DNA of 43,617 bases from CAYYVJ01 sp964475115 (GTDB taxonomy: Bacteria; Bacillota; Clostridia; Lachnospirales; Lachnospiraceae): NCBI GenBank assembly GCA_964475115.1, contig CAYYVJ010000007.1, positions 1 to 43,617 of the forward strand, given 5' to 3'. The position numbers and the translations under genes were made by a program. Below the pieces are notes generated by a model. It made no database searches and was not told where the DNA came from. It saw nothing but the letters and a program-made list of their open reading frames with translations. Positions 34,080 through 42,454 of this stretch are shown piece after piece. Within the stretch, counting starts at the first letter, position 1; each line of letters opens with the position of its first letter.

Positions 34080-34179
34080 NNNNNNNNNNNNNNNNNNNNN
34101 NNNNNNNNNNNNNNNNNNNNNNNNNNNNNNNNNNNNNNNNNNNNNNNNNNNNNNNNNNNNNNNNNNNNNNNNNNNNNNN
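34080..34179. other. Assembly gap (100 N)
   Basis: Exactly 100 undetermined bases separate an acetyltransferase N-terminus from a methyltransferase C-terminus. The real gap length and content are unknown. Confidence 0.98.
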
Positions 34180-34577
34180 CGATTAGCTTTTACCTCATCA
34201 AAAAGAAATGGAATAATTCCAGAAAATGCTTCACTAGCTATACCTTGATTCCACCACTTACTCCCAATACAGTAGCCTATATGTATGATATTTAACTTTT
34301 CATTTTTATCCACTACACTTATAGTTCCAATAGGCTCATCACCGTATTCTTTCAATACAATAGCCCATTGATAGAAATCTTTATTACTATATGAGTTTAT
34401 CCATTCTTTCAAAATGTTCTCCGTTACTTCAATCGACTTATGAGTCGGCCATCTTAAATACTCTGTGACTTTTTCATCACTTGTCCAATTTTGAAAGGCT
34501 GCAATAGCATCCCCCTCTTTAAACTGCCTCAATATTAGCCTTTTGCTTTCAATTTTAACTGTTCCCATATGATTCAT
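34180..34577 (-). CDS. RimJ/RimL-type GNAT acetyltransferase, 3' end in gap
   Basis: About 132 codons are visible. The N-terminus (IESKRLILRQFKEGDA) and the acetyl-CoA region (IGYCIGSKWWNQGIASEAF) are typical of the RimJ/RimL acetyltransferases. The last third is lost in the gap. The start ATG follows GGAGGGGATGCTACT. It should be treated as separate from the methyltransferase beyond the gap. Confidence 0.88.
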
Positions 34578-34612
34578 AGTAGCATCCCCTCCACATTAAA
34601 TTAGGATTTGTG

Positions 34613-34642
34613 AACTTCGTGTTATGCTCATTACACGAAGTT
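34613..34642 (-). terminator. Hairpin at the 3' end of the LigT-like gene
   Basis: A perfect 10-bp stem (AACTTCGTGT with ACACGAAGTT) and a 10-base loop include part of the stop codon of the LigT-like gene. No T-run follows on the minus strand, so termination may be partial. Confidence 0.5.
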
Positions 34643-35231
34643 ATTTAAGACTGTCTGCTGTGAAAAAAAGCTCTTTTCCATTCTCTTTTGCATATCTATC
34701 TAATTCAATGGTATAAATTTCTTCCACAGGAAATGTTATTTTTACTAATCCTATCGAAACAAACTCACCACACATTTTTTCGAATTCATGCAATATTAAA
34801 TCACTTGTCCTATAAAAAACACTATCCTCATCTTCACGAGTAAGAGCAATGGTACAATGTGGAACCCAACGATTTGGACAATACCACTCCCAACCTTTTT
34901 TATCAAAATCATTTAGATATTCGTGTAATTCTCGCTGAAATTGATACATATTACTATTCATCACAGGTGATACAAAAATAGTCTTTGTATCATTAAACAT
35001 TCCTACTGAACTAATATATGCAGACATTCGCTTATGACCTTGAGCAAACTCTTTTAATTGGTTTATACATCTTTCTTCATCCACATCATTAAAACAAGCC
35101 AATGTAAGATGTGGCCTTGTTTTCCATTCCATAAACTTTGCGCTCAATTTTTCATCGGCTACTCGTTTAGCCAAATTAAAAAGTTTCTTTTCCGTTTCTT
35201 TATCGTAATACAATTCTATTGCATATTGCAT
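34641..35231 (-). CDS. 2'-5' RNA ligase/phosphodiesterase-like protein (2H superfamily)
   Basis: This 196-residue protein has the two HxT/S signature motifs of the 2H phosphoesterase fold: TRPHLTLACF near residue 41 and WVPHCTIAL near residue 124. The spacing of about 80 residues fits LigT-like proteins, which act on 2'-5' linked or cyclic phosphate ends of RNA or nucleotides. The biological substrate is unknown. The start ATG follows GGGGAAGATTAAT. Confidence 0.85.
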   Translation of the reverse strand: MQYAIELYYDKETEKKLFNLAKRVADEKLSAKFMEWKTRPHLTLACFNDVDEERCINQLKEFAQGHKRMSAYISSVGMFNDTKTIFVSPVMNSNMYQFQRELHEYLNDFDKKGWEWYCPNRWVPHCTIALTREDEDSVFYRTSDLILHEFEKMCGEFVSIGLVKITFPVEEIYTIELDRYAKENGKELFFTADSLK

Positions 35232-35259
35232 ATTAATCTTCCCCTACAAATTCCATTTA

Positions 35260-35340
35260 TCAATCTATCTCTAATCGCATAACTACTGCTTTCAGTGCTG
35301 AATTATCATTATATCTTTCCATTCCCCACCATTTTGGCAT
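35260..35340 (-). pseudogene. C-terminal remnant of an unrecognised protein
   Basis: A 27-codon frame reads MPKWWGMERYNDNSALKAVV and ends MRLEID. It has no ribosome binding site, and a stop lies six codons upstream. The amphipathic, protein-like composition suggests the tail of a lost gene. It directly follows the truncated DJ-1/PfpI frame. I do not recognise the family. Confidence 0.35.
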
Positions 35341-35355
35341 AAGTTCGAAACATCT

Positions 35356-35772
35356 TCAGGATGGTATTGCTCTTTTGCTTTTTATATAGTTCTTATCAAT
35401 CACAATATCAGCATCTACAGAATGTGTTGATTTAACACCTCTTAAAACACCAGCACCATCAAGTACATCTACTCCAGCACAAATTGCAGAAATAGTAACA
35501 TCTCTATTTGCCAAACTAATTATAAGGTTATGAACCTTTTCATTATTAACACTAGAAATATCTCCGCCTGTAATGATTAAACTATTTACATCATTAATAT
35601 TTATATCCTCTATTGATAGATCAACATCAACTGAATATCCTTCTATACATTTTATTTTTTTACCATCCATTGAACAAAGCGCTGCTTCTTGTCCCGTAAA
35701 CTTCATAAAATAACTTAGAATCACTATTTCGTAAAAACAGCAATCATCGTATATTAAAAATATATTTTTCAA
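35356..35772 (-). pseudogene. DJ-1/PfpI-family protein, C-terminally truncated
   Basis: The 138-residue frame follows the DJ-1/PfpI glutamine-amidotransferase-like fold. It has the N-terminal strand MKNIFLIYDDCCFYEI, the middle LIITGGDISSV, and the nucleophile elbow ISAICAGVDVL with its Cys. Family members are usually about 170-200 residues. Here the protein ends abruptly at KSKRAIPS, after the strand that normally precedes the last helices, and unrelated sequence follows. It could still fold in part, but it is probably a broken gene. Confidence 0.65.
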
Positions 35773-35782
35773 TTAATCCCCC

Positions 35783-36208
35783 TTATAACAACCCAAAATG
35801 GGTACTTTCGATAAGTGATTTCATTTGACATAAGCAAAAAGGGTGTCCGGCGGGATCAAACATAACTCTCCAATTATTAGAAAATTGTTCATCTGCCATT
35901 GTTGCACCACAATGAATTGCATATTGAACTGCTTTTTCTAAATCATTTACGGCGAAGTCTAGATGCGCCATTTGTTGTTGAGCTTCAGGTTCTTCCGGCC
36001 AAACAGGCGGTTTATACTCAGGATTCCGTTGATACAATACACAAGGATATGTACCATGGTTAGTTCCTGGAGCGTATACATATGTCCAATCTTCATCGAT
36101 AAACTTGATTTCCCATTTGAGCAAGCCTGCATAAAACTTTGCTAATTCCGACGGTTCTTTGCAATCTAGTGTAAATGAGTACATTTTGATCTTCAATTCT
36201 TCATTCAT
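35783..36208 (-). CDS. VOC/glyoxalase-like domain protein
   Basis: This 141-residue protein has the paired beta-alpha-beta-beta-beta modules of the vicinal oxygen chelate fold: FTLDCKEPSELAKFYAGLL at the start, HLDFAVNDLEKAVQYAIHCG in the second half, and FDPAGHPFCLCQ at the end. Members include glyoxalases, dioxygenases and drug-binding resistance proteins. Function cannot be assigned further. The ATG lies eight bases after GGGGGAA. Confidence 0.85.
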   Translation of the reverse strand: MNEELKIKMYSFTLDCKEPSELAKFYAGLLKWEIKFIDEDWTYVYAPGTNHGTYPCVLYQRNPEYKPPVWPEEPEAQQQMAHLDFAVNDLEKAVQYAIHCGATMADEQFSNNWRVMFDPAGHPFCLCQMKSLIESTHFGLL

Positions 36209-36238
36209 AAAGCTAATTCCCCCTGATATAATTATTTT

Positions 36239-36346
36239 TTAAAACTGTTTGCAGTACATTTCTTCTGCTTTTGTAATATCCGCATAGTTCTCTAAATTCT
36301 CTTTCGATAGTATCTTACTAAATGCAGCTTTATTTGATTCCCCATA
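36239..36346 (-). pseudogene. C-terminal remnant of an unrecognised protein
   Basis: An open frame of about 35 codons without start, entered after a TAG, reads ESNKAAFSKILSKENLENYA and ends TKAEEMYCKQF. The composition is that of a real helical protein end. It lies between the Nudix and VOC genes in a 167-base intergenic space that holds nothing else I can identify. Confidence 0.35.
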
Positions 36347-36375
36347 CTAGTCCCTCATCATTCATTTTTTCATAC

Positions 36376-36897
36376 TTACTCTGCTTTGTGACTACCATAT
36401 TTTTTTCGACTATCAAAAAGAAGCTGTATTAAGCTCGAATAATATGGTATAAATTCACCACTTTCTATCATTGATAAGATTTCTTCTTTAGACACCCATT
36501 TCACGGTTTGAACCTCTTCATACTGCAGAGATAATTCATTCAGGTTAACATCTTTTTCAAGTAAATAAAAATCATCAAATCCATCCTCAAAGTTAATCGT
36601 AATATGCGGTCTAATATTTTTCAAATCAAGCTTTAAACCGATTTCCTCAAACACTTCTCGTTCAGCAGCAACTTGGCTCTCATCCCCTTTTATGGCACTG
36701 CCTCCCACTGTAATATCCCACATATTTGACCAACCTTCTTTAAAGGGTTGCCTTTGTTGGATTAGCATTTCTCCTCTTGAATTAAAGATGCATATATGAA
36801 CCACTAAATGATAATCTCCTTTTTCAAACGAACCACCACGTACCATCGTTTTGCTTGTCTTAATTCTATTACTGTCATAAACATCCCAAAGTTCCAT
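36376..36897 (-). CDS. Nudix hydrolase
   Basis: This 173-residue protein has a complete Nudix box, from GSAIKGDESQVAAE through REVFEEIGL, with all Glu ligands for Mg2+. The segment HICIFNSRGEMLIQQRQPF before it is typical of the IPP-isomerase/DIPP-like subgroup. It hydrolyses a nucleoside diphosphate linked to another group; the actual substrate is unknown. The start ATG follows AAGGAGATATAAAT. It is 25 bases downstream of the serine hydrolase gene. Confidence 0.92.
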   Translation of the reverse strand: MELWDVYDSNRIKTSKTMVRGGSFEKGDYHLVVHICIFNSRGEMLIQQRQPFKEGWSNMWDITVGGSAIKGDESQVAAEREVFEEIGLKLDLKNIRPHITINFEDGFDDFYLLEKDVNLNELSLQYEEVQTVKWVSKEEILSMIESGEFIPYYSSLIQLLFDSRKKYGSHKAE

Positions 36898-36922
36898 ATT
36901 TATATCTCCTTAAAAGTATATT

Positions 36923-37966
36923 TTATTTGCTTGCCATAGCAAGTTGCATCGATAATCTAAAAGGAATTGCCGGATTAGACATTTGATTAATATTTCCCAC
37001 AAAAAACAAATCTTTTACAGGATAATAAAAAGCAAAAGAACCTGTCGATCCGGTGTGACCAATCAATTCTCCCTTTCCTAGAAACAGGTTTATGATTCCA
37101 TCTAATGGAAGTTGCATATAACCCCCACCATAACAAATCGGTCCCATTGAGGTTTGCAATTTATTATAGTTTGATAATCTAATAAAAATATTTTCATTAA
37201 AAAGTTTTCCTCCAAAAAAGGCTTTTGTAAATATCATTAATTCATGGGCAGTAGAAATACAACCACCAGATGCAGCACTGCTAATCACCATCTTAGGACG
37301 ATGTATGGCCTGATTCTTATAATAAAGTTGTGGTATCCTATCATTTTCATTTTCTGGAAGATATGTATATGATAAATCAAGCGGTTCAAAAATATAGTTT
37401 CTGTATGCTTCTGACAACGTTAATCCACTTACTATTTTTATTATTTCACCTAGTATATCAAAATTAATATCTGCATAATAAGCTTTTCCTTTCTGTCTCG
37501 GTTCAAAATGAGGTTTTAAGTCCTTAACCATACCTAACATATCAGAAAAAGTAATATAAAAGTCTTCTTGAATGACTCTATTTTTCACACTGGCTTTCCC
37601 TTCTAAATACACATCAGGTAGTCCACTTATTTGAAACAGCAAATCAGATATTGTTAATTCTAATGAATAGTCTTTACCCTTATAAATATGAATTCCATTT
37701 AAGAGTTTTTCATCAATATACTTAGAAACTTTGTCATCTAAGGATAATTTCTTATGCTCCAGCAAAATCAAAATACAAGTAGTAGTAAATAACTTGGTAA
37801 TACTTGCCATAATAAATGGTGAATCCAAACTCATTCCACCATATTCTTTGTCAAATGAATAATCTCCATTTGTATTTTCTATTAACATAATCCCTTCGTT
37901 AATTTCTTTTGAATTTGTAAATCTATTAAAAACCCTATCATACCTTTTAACATCAACATTTGTCAT
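36923..37966 (-). CDS. Beta-lactamase class C-like serine hydrolase
   Basis: About 347 residues from the chosen ATG. The serine nucleophile and lysine are in MASITKLFTT (SxxK), the tyrosine in KAYYADINFDILGEII (YxN position, here YAD), and a KTG-like motif in IGHTGSTGSFAF (HTG). There is no signal peptide, so it is probably a cytosolic esterase or peptidase rather than a resistance enzyme. A longer frame starts at TTG, but GAAAGAGGT precedes the ATG at 37966 at good spacing. Confidence 0.85.
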   Translation of the reverse strand: MTNVDVKRYDRVFNRFTNSKEINEGIMLIENTNGDYSFDKEYGGMSLDSPFIMASITKLFTTTCILILLEHKKLSLDDKVSKYIDEKLLNGIHIYKGKDYSLELTISDLLFQISGLPDVYLEGKASVKNRVIQEDFYITFSDMLGMVKDLKPHFEPRQKGKAYYADINFDILGEIIKIVSGLTLSEAYRNYIFEPLDLSYTYLPENENDRIPQLYYKNQAIHRPKMVISSAASGGCISTAHELMIFTKAFFGGKLFNENIFIRLSNYNKLQTSMGPICYGGGYMQLPLDGIINLFLGKGELIGHTGSTGSFAFYYPVKDLFFVGNINQMSNPAIPFRLSMQLAMASK

Positions 37967-38015
37967 ATCAGCATACCTCTTTCCCCTCAAAAAATTTATC
38001 TTCCCCAAAATGTTG

Positions 38016-38819
38016 CTACTTTTCTTTTTCCTTAACCTTCTTTATTAAATATCTTTTCTTATACTTTATGCTAGCATATTTCCCTAGCTTTTTAAGAATA
38101 GAATAATTAACTGCTCCTCCTACAACTCCAAGAAATGGAATGCCTTGAACAAACTTCCCTAGTAGCATTGCCTCAGATAAAATCTCTGATGCTTCTGTCA
38201 TCCCTACTTTTAAATCTATTTCAACATTTATTTGTTGGTCTATTTCATTCCCTAGACAATCGATCTGCTCATTGAACTTTCTTTGTTTTTCTCCCCCAGA
38301 CATTGCACCGCAAATGATAAGGAGAATAAATGCCTTTTCCTTAGAGTTTTTGTAATCATAGCCATAGCTTAGGGCTATTTCATAAATTGTCTTCATAATC
38401 ACCGCAATAAAAAGAGGGATATCTGGTAAACCAATGCCAAGAAACCCTAGCACCCCTCCTTCTAAAATCGTAAAAGAAGTATTTACCATATTTGAATTAC
38501 TTGCTTGTTTATCCAGCCTTTTAATGTGCTTCTTACTAAGCTCCTTATCAATAGCATAATTATTTAAATCGTGTTCTAATTCTTTCCGATCTTTTTGATA
38601 AGTTTTTTCAATAAATGCCTCTCCCTTTTCAAAGACCAATTGAAAACCCTTTAAAAAAGCCTTTTCTAAGATAGCTTTAAGATTCTCCGGTATCTTCCCT
38701 TGAATAGTATTCATTAAAGGATCTATCTTTGACTTTAAAAGCTTATTTTCTTTTTTATTTAGAATCCTCTGTTCTTCTTTATCCAATCGTTTAAATTGTC
38801 TATTTAGCTCTCGATTCAT
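38016..38819 (-). CDS. EcsC-family protein
   Basis: The protein of about 267 residues has a charged coiled-coil-prone N-terminus (NRQFKRLDKEEQRILNKKEN). An EcsC-type body follows, with hydrophobic glycine-rich segments (FTILEGGVLGFLGIGLPDIP; GKFVQGIPFLGVVGGAVNY) and a basic C-terminus. EcsC accompanies an ABC transporter in Bacillus, but its function is not known and no such transporter is here. The ATG at 38819 was chosen for its AGAGGTGAAC ribosome binding site. A longer frame would overlap the flavodoxin gene. Confidence 0.85.
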   Translation of the reverse strand: MNRELNRQFKRLDKEEQRILNKKENKLLKSKIDPLMNTIQGKIPENLKAILEKAFLKGFQLVFEKGEAFIEKTYQKDRKELEHDLNNYAIDKELSKKHIKRLDKQASNSNMVNTSFTILEGGVLGFLGIGLPDIPLFIAVIMKTIYEIALSYGYDYKNSKEKAFILLIICGAMSGGEKQRKFNEQIDCLGNEIDQQINVEIDLKVGMTEASEILSEAMLLGKFVQGIPFLGVVGGAVNYSILKKLGKYASIKYKKRYLIKKVKEKEK

Positions 38820-38835
38820 GTTCACCTCTTTTTTA

Positions 38836-39300
38836 TCAAACCATGTAAGATAGTCTCTCAATAAACTTTTCTGCCTTTTTTAACTCTCTATCATTTGGGT
38901 GTCCTTGTGATAGTTTTCCCATTAAATCAAAAATCATCTTATCAGTGAAGTCTTTTGCAATAAAACTTCCCTTACATGCAAAGCTCCCTTTATTGATTGC
39001 TCCTTTAGATTCTAACAATTTAACTAAGGGCTTATTATAGAATTTCATACCAACTCCANNNNNNNNNNNNNNNNNNNNNNNNNNNNNNNNNNNNNNNNNN
39101 NNNNNNNNNNNNNNNNNNNNNNNNNNNNNNNNNNNNNNNNNNNNNNNNNNNNNNNNNNCAATTAGATTATAATTTTCTATATTGATATCATTAGCATTAT
39201 TTATATCTATTAGGTCACAGTCCATATTGTCAACAAAGAGCTGTGCTATTTTTTCAGTATTTTTATTATACTTAGACCAATATATAATCAAGGTTTTCAT
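38836..39300 (-). CDS. Flavodoxin-family protein, interrupted by gap
   Basis: The N-terminus (MKTLIIYWSKYNKNTEKIA) is a flavodoxin FMN-phosphate loop in slightly altered form. The C-terminal part (SKGAINKGSFACKGSF; DRELKKAEKFIERL) fits the same fold. The middle, including the FMN-stacking loops, is replaced by 100 N. Both sides fit one gene of roughly 155-165 codons if the true gap is near 100 bases. The ATG at 39300 is preferred over one seven codons upstream since AAAGGATGG precedes it. Confidence 0.8.
   Translation of the reverse strand: MKTLIIYWSKYNKNTEKIAQLFVDNMDCDLIDINNANDINIENYNLIXXXXXXXXXXXXXXXXXXXXXXXXXXXXXXXXXXGVGMKFYNKPLVKLLESKGAINKGSFACKGSFIAKDFTDKMIFDLMGKLSQGHPNDRELKKAEKFIERLSYMV
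39059..39158. other. Assembly gap (100 N)
   Basis: Exactly 100 undetermined bases lie inside the flavodoxin-like gene; the true length is unknown. Confidence 0.98.
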
Positions 39301-39436
39301 AGATGGTTTCCATCCTTTCATGAAGTATTATATTACTTTTATTTAATTTTACTCTATTAAATCCTTTTTACACCATATCATCATTTTATACTCCCATGGC
39401 AACAACGTCAATCATCAATGTTTTGCTTACCACAAA

Positions 39437-39465
39437 GCATTACTTAATTTAAAATAAGGATAATA
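39437..39465 (+). promoter_or_regulatory. Possible forespore (sigma-G/F) promoter of spoVAF
   Basis: GCATTA (39437-39442) and GATAATA (39459-39465) are 16 bases apart, resembling the sigma-G type GnATA and CATAATA elements. This is about 70 bases before the spoVAF start. The match is loose. Confidence 0.35.
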
Positions 39466-39535
39466 TGTAAAATACTGGGTATCTTATTATTAATTAACAT
39501 GGGCATTTATTAAAGTCCTGACGAGGAGAGATTAC

Positions 39536-40978
39536 ATGGATACAATGGAAAATCCAACATTAACATCAGATTTATCCAACAATAAAAATATATTACAACA
39601 AAGACTTCCAATCGAAAAAAGCTTCGATCTTATCGGAAGAGAATTATTGATTGGTGAAAGAGAAGCTTATATGATTTTCATCGATGGATTTGCTAAAGAT
39701 GATATTATGCTTAAAATAATTGAAATTCTTCAATCTCTAAAAAAAGAGGTTTTAGAACAAACTAGCATAACTACATTAATAAAACAAAATATAGGTTACA
39801 TTGAAGTAGAGAGTTCTCAAGATATTATACAGATAGAATCTATGGTTTTAGCCGGAGCTATAGCACTATTAATAGATGGGTTTGACAAGGGTATCATTAT
39901 AGATGCAAGGCAATACCCTGCTCGAAATCCACAGGAACCAGACCTTGAAAAAGTTACAAGAGGCTCTCGTGATGGATTAGTCGAAACGGTTATATTTAAT
40001 ACAGCTCTTATTCGAAGAAGATTACGTGACCCAAATCTTATATTTGAGATGAAAAGTGTGGGAAAACGTTCAAAATCAGATGTGGTAATCGCTTATATTA
40101 AGGACTTGGTAGATGAAAACCTCCTTAAAGAAGTAAAAGATAAGATAGACAATGTTGATACTGGCGCATTAGTAATGGCAGAAAAAACGTTGGAGGAATT
40201 AATAATTAAAAAGCATTGGTACAATCCTCTACCTCAAACAAAGTTTTCGGAACGACCAGATGTAGTTGCTGCACATTTGATGGAAGGTCACATTGCTATT
40301 ATTGTAGATACTTCACCAAGTGTTATGATTTTACCCGTCACTTTATTTTACTTTACCCAACATGCAGAGGATTATTATCAAAATATTACCGTCGGCACCT
40401 ATATTCGCTGGATTCGTTTTATTGGTATGTTTTCTGCACTCATATTACCTCCCCTATGGTTGATACTTGTAAATAGCAAAGAATATTTGCCAGATTTTTT
40501 ACAATTTATAGGTCCAAAAGAATCAAGTACTTTACCTCTGGTAATTCAGTTCGTTCTCTTAGAATTTGGATTAGATGTCTTACGAATATAATCCATTCAT
40601 ACACCGAATGCCCTAACTACTTCCTTAGGTATCATTGGAGGACTGATTCTTAGTGAGCTAGCTATCACTGTAGGTATATTCGTTCCAGAGACTGTACTTT
40701 ACATGGCACTTGCAGGTATTGGGACTTTTGCAGCTCCTAGCATCGAATTTGCTATGGCGCTTCGAATTTTTCGATTATTTATTCTCCTTATGACAGGAGC
40801 CTTTCATATTTTTGGTTTTTTTGGATCGTTAATCATTATCTTTATACTAGCCTTTACAACTAGCTCCTTTCAACATGCCAAAAGATATACTTGGCCACTT
40901 ATACCTTTCGAATGGAAACCTTTATCTCATATCCTATTTCGTAAACCAATTCCAGAACTTAAAAACAAGAAAAAATAG
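39536..40978 (+). pseudogene. spoVAF: SpoVAF/GerA-type spore membrane protein with in-frame stop
   Basis: The full frame is 480 codons, the normal length of SpoVAF, a forespore membrane protein related to the GerA germinant-receptor A subunits. The N-terminal soluble part reads FDLIGRELLIGEREAYMIFI, the core VVAAHLMEGHIAIIVDTSPS and FTQHAEDYYQNITVGTYIRW, and the C-terminal helices follow. A single TAA at 40589-40591 interrupts it between GLDVLRI and SIHTPNALTTSLGI; both sides are in the same frame and belong to one conserved segment. The 351-residue product would lose most of its membrane helices. Other spoVA genes are not adjacent. Ribosome binding site GAGGAGAG precedes the ATG. Confidence 0.85.
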
Positions 40979-40987
40979 TTGTTTTAA
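40959..40987. terminator. Weak AT-rich hairpin between convergent genes
   Basis: TTAAAAACAA can pair with TTGTTTTAA with one bulged base around the spoVAF stop. The convergent membrane-protein gene ends at 40984, so this would serve both genes. Confidence 0.35.
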
Positions 40988-41880
40988 AAAATACCTGGAA
41001 TCAATTTCGCTAATTTCAATCCTATAACAAAGGATGCCATATTGGCAACCAATGCGTAAACCCATGGCTTCCAATTAGAAAATTTCTTTTTACTATATTT
41101 CTTTAGATACAAATTATATAGAATTGCTTCCACAAGAAACACAAGCATTTCCAATAAAATGTAACAAATTACAAATGCCATATATCCGGAACGATAGTTA
41201 ATAATATTAAGAGTTAAATTAAGTCCAATCTGAGTTATCAAATTAATAAAAATAATAAAACAGATTTGCTTTTTTTCACGAAATCCGAACAAGAGAGCTA
41301 CTCCAATCTCTAGCAAAAAAGTCAATAGAAAACGAATAAGAAGGGAAAGTGTTTCATCCGTATAATTATATGACTTTTTTAGGATTATCTTAGCACTATC
41401 CTGTGTTGTAACCAAAAGATTCAGACCAGAAATCTCAGCTTCAAAAAAACTATCAAAGGCGTAACGCTGGTAGCTTTCTTCACTGATGACAAAACGATCT
41501 GCCTCAGGAAAATAGAGTAAGATTTTAAATTCATCTGGTGGATAATAAGTCCAACTAAATTGTTGTGACTCAGTACAATCTTGAAAATTCTGAAGAAAGT
41601 AGAATCCATCCTCATCCTTGTATTCTACAAACTTCAGAAAAACAGCGTACCCTTCATCACCTTCTTGATAATATGAATATTTTCTATTGCCATCTTTGAG
41701 AACCGAGTAAGGTCCCGTCGATTCCACATTGGCTAGCAAGGTGGCATAATATTTCTCACCTTCAAATCCATTAAATTCAATCACTATAGATGGCTTTGGG
41801 CCTATGTCTGCATAGACCTTTACAGAAATCAAATTCATCATAATAAACATACACATTAATATAGAAATAACTTTTTTCAA
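40984..41880 (-). CDS. Unknown membrane protein with extracellular N-terminal domain
   Basis: The 298-residue protein has a signal peptide (cleavage near VYADIGPKP) and an extracellular beta-rich domain of about 150 residues (IVIEFNGFEGEKYYATLLAN; DGFYFLQNFQDC). Four to five membrane helices follow from about residue 180 to the end. I recall similar proteins in Lachnospiraceae, always hypothetical. The start is a TTG immediately behind GGGGGGAGTATT; no ATG is closer. It converges with spoVAF, with only five bases between stop codons. Confidence 0.7.
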   Translation of the reverse strand: MKKVISILMCMFIMMNLISVKVYADIGPKPSIVIEFNGFEGEKYYATLLANVESTGPYSVLKDGNRKYSYYQEGDEGYAVFLKFVEYKDEDGFYFLQNFQDCTESQQFSWTYYPPDEFKILLYFPEADRFVISEESYQRYAFDSFFEAEISGLNLLVTTQDSAKIILKKSYNYTDETLSLLIRFLLTFLLEIGVALLFGFREKKQICFIIFINLITQIGLNLTLNIINYRSGYMAFVICYILLEMLVFLVEAILYNLYLKKYSKKKFSNWKPWVYALVANMASFVIGLKLAKLIPGIF

Positions 41881-41903
41881 AATACTCCCCCCTGGCCTAC
41901 TTT

Positions 41904-42377
41904 TTAAAACCCCTGATTTCTTCTTTCCTTTCTTAATACGTTACGCTTTACTCCACCTTTCCATTCTGCTTTTTGTTCTTCCGTTTCAGCAAGCAATCTT
42001 GGTACTTCTACTTTATTACCATCTTTGTCAATAGCAACCATTACAACATATGCCCTATTAATCATTTTTCTCATACCATTTAAATCTTCTATATAAGTAT
42101 CTACACGAACTTCCATTGAAGTATTACCAACATAAGTAATACGACCAATTAATACAATCATATCATTCAGGTATACAGCTTCTTTAAAGTTTAAATTATC
42201 AATGGCAGCCGTAGTTACCTCTGATTCGGAAAAACGTTTTCCTACTATTCCAGCCATTTCATCAATCCACTGCAACAACTGACCACCAAATAACCTTCCA
42301 TAACCATTAATATGTTTACTCATAATCAAATAGGTTTGCTCTACAAATGTATCTTGTACTTTCTTTTCTTTTTTCAT
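41904..42377 (-). CDS. Acyl-CoA thioesterase (hotdog fold, YciA/BACH type)
   Basis: The 157-residue protein matches hotdog acyl-CoA hydrolases: NGYGRLFGGQLLQWIDEMAG contains the Asp/Glu active-site region. It is followed by VTTAAIDNLNFKEAVYLND and the strand pair VLIGRITYVGNTSMEVRVD. It cleaves acyl-CoA to free acid and CoA; chain-length preference cannot be read. The C-terminus is basic. The start ATG follows GCGGAGGCAAGA. Confidence 0.9.
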   Translation of the reverse strand: MKKEKKVQDTFVEQTYLIMSKHINGYGRLFGGQLLQWIDEMAGIVGKRFSESEVTTAAIDNLNFKEAVYLNDMIVLIGRITYVGNTSMEVRVDTYIEDLNGMRKMINRAYVVMVAIDKDGNKVEVPRLLAETEEQKAEWKGGVKRNVLRKERRNQGF

Positions 42378-42454
42378 TCTTGCCTCCGCATTGTATCACT
42401 TTTTATCTGTTTTAATTCAACGCATTTATTTTCTTTTGAAATCTATTCTTTCGT

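Noticed and set aside
36923..37966. Beta-lactam resistance
   Set aside because: The protein is a class C-like serine hydrolase without a signal peptide; most such proteins are esterases or peptidases.
42378..42425. TTGAAT/TACAAT pair as promoter of the thioesterase gene
   Set aside because: The spacer is 19 bases and transcription would begin inside the ribosome binding site, leaving no leader.
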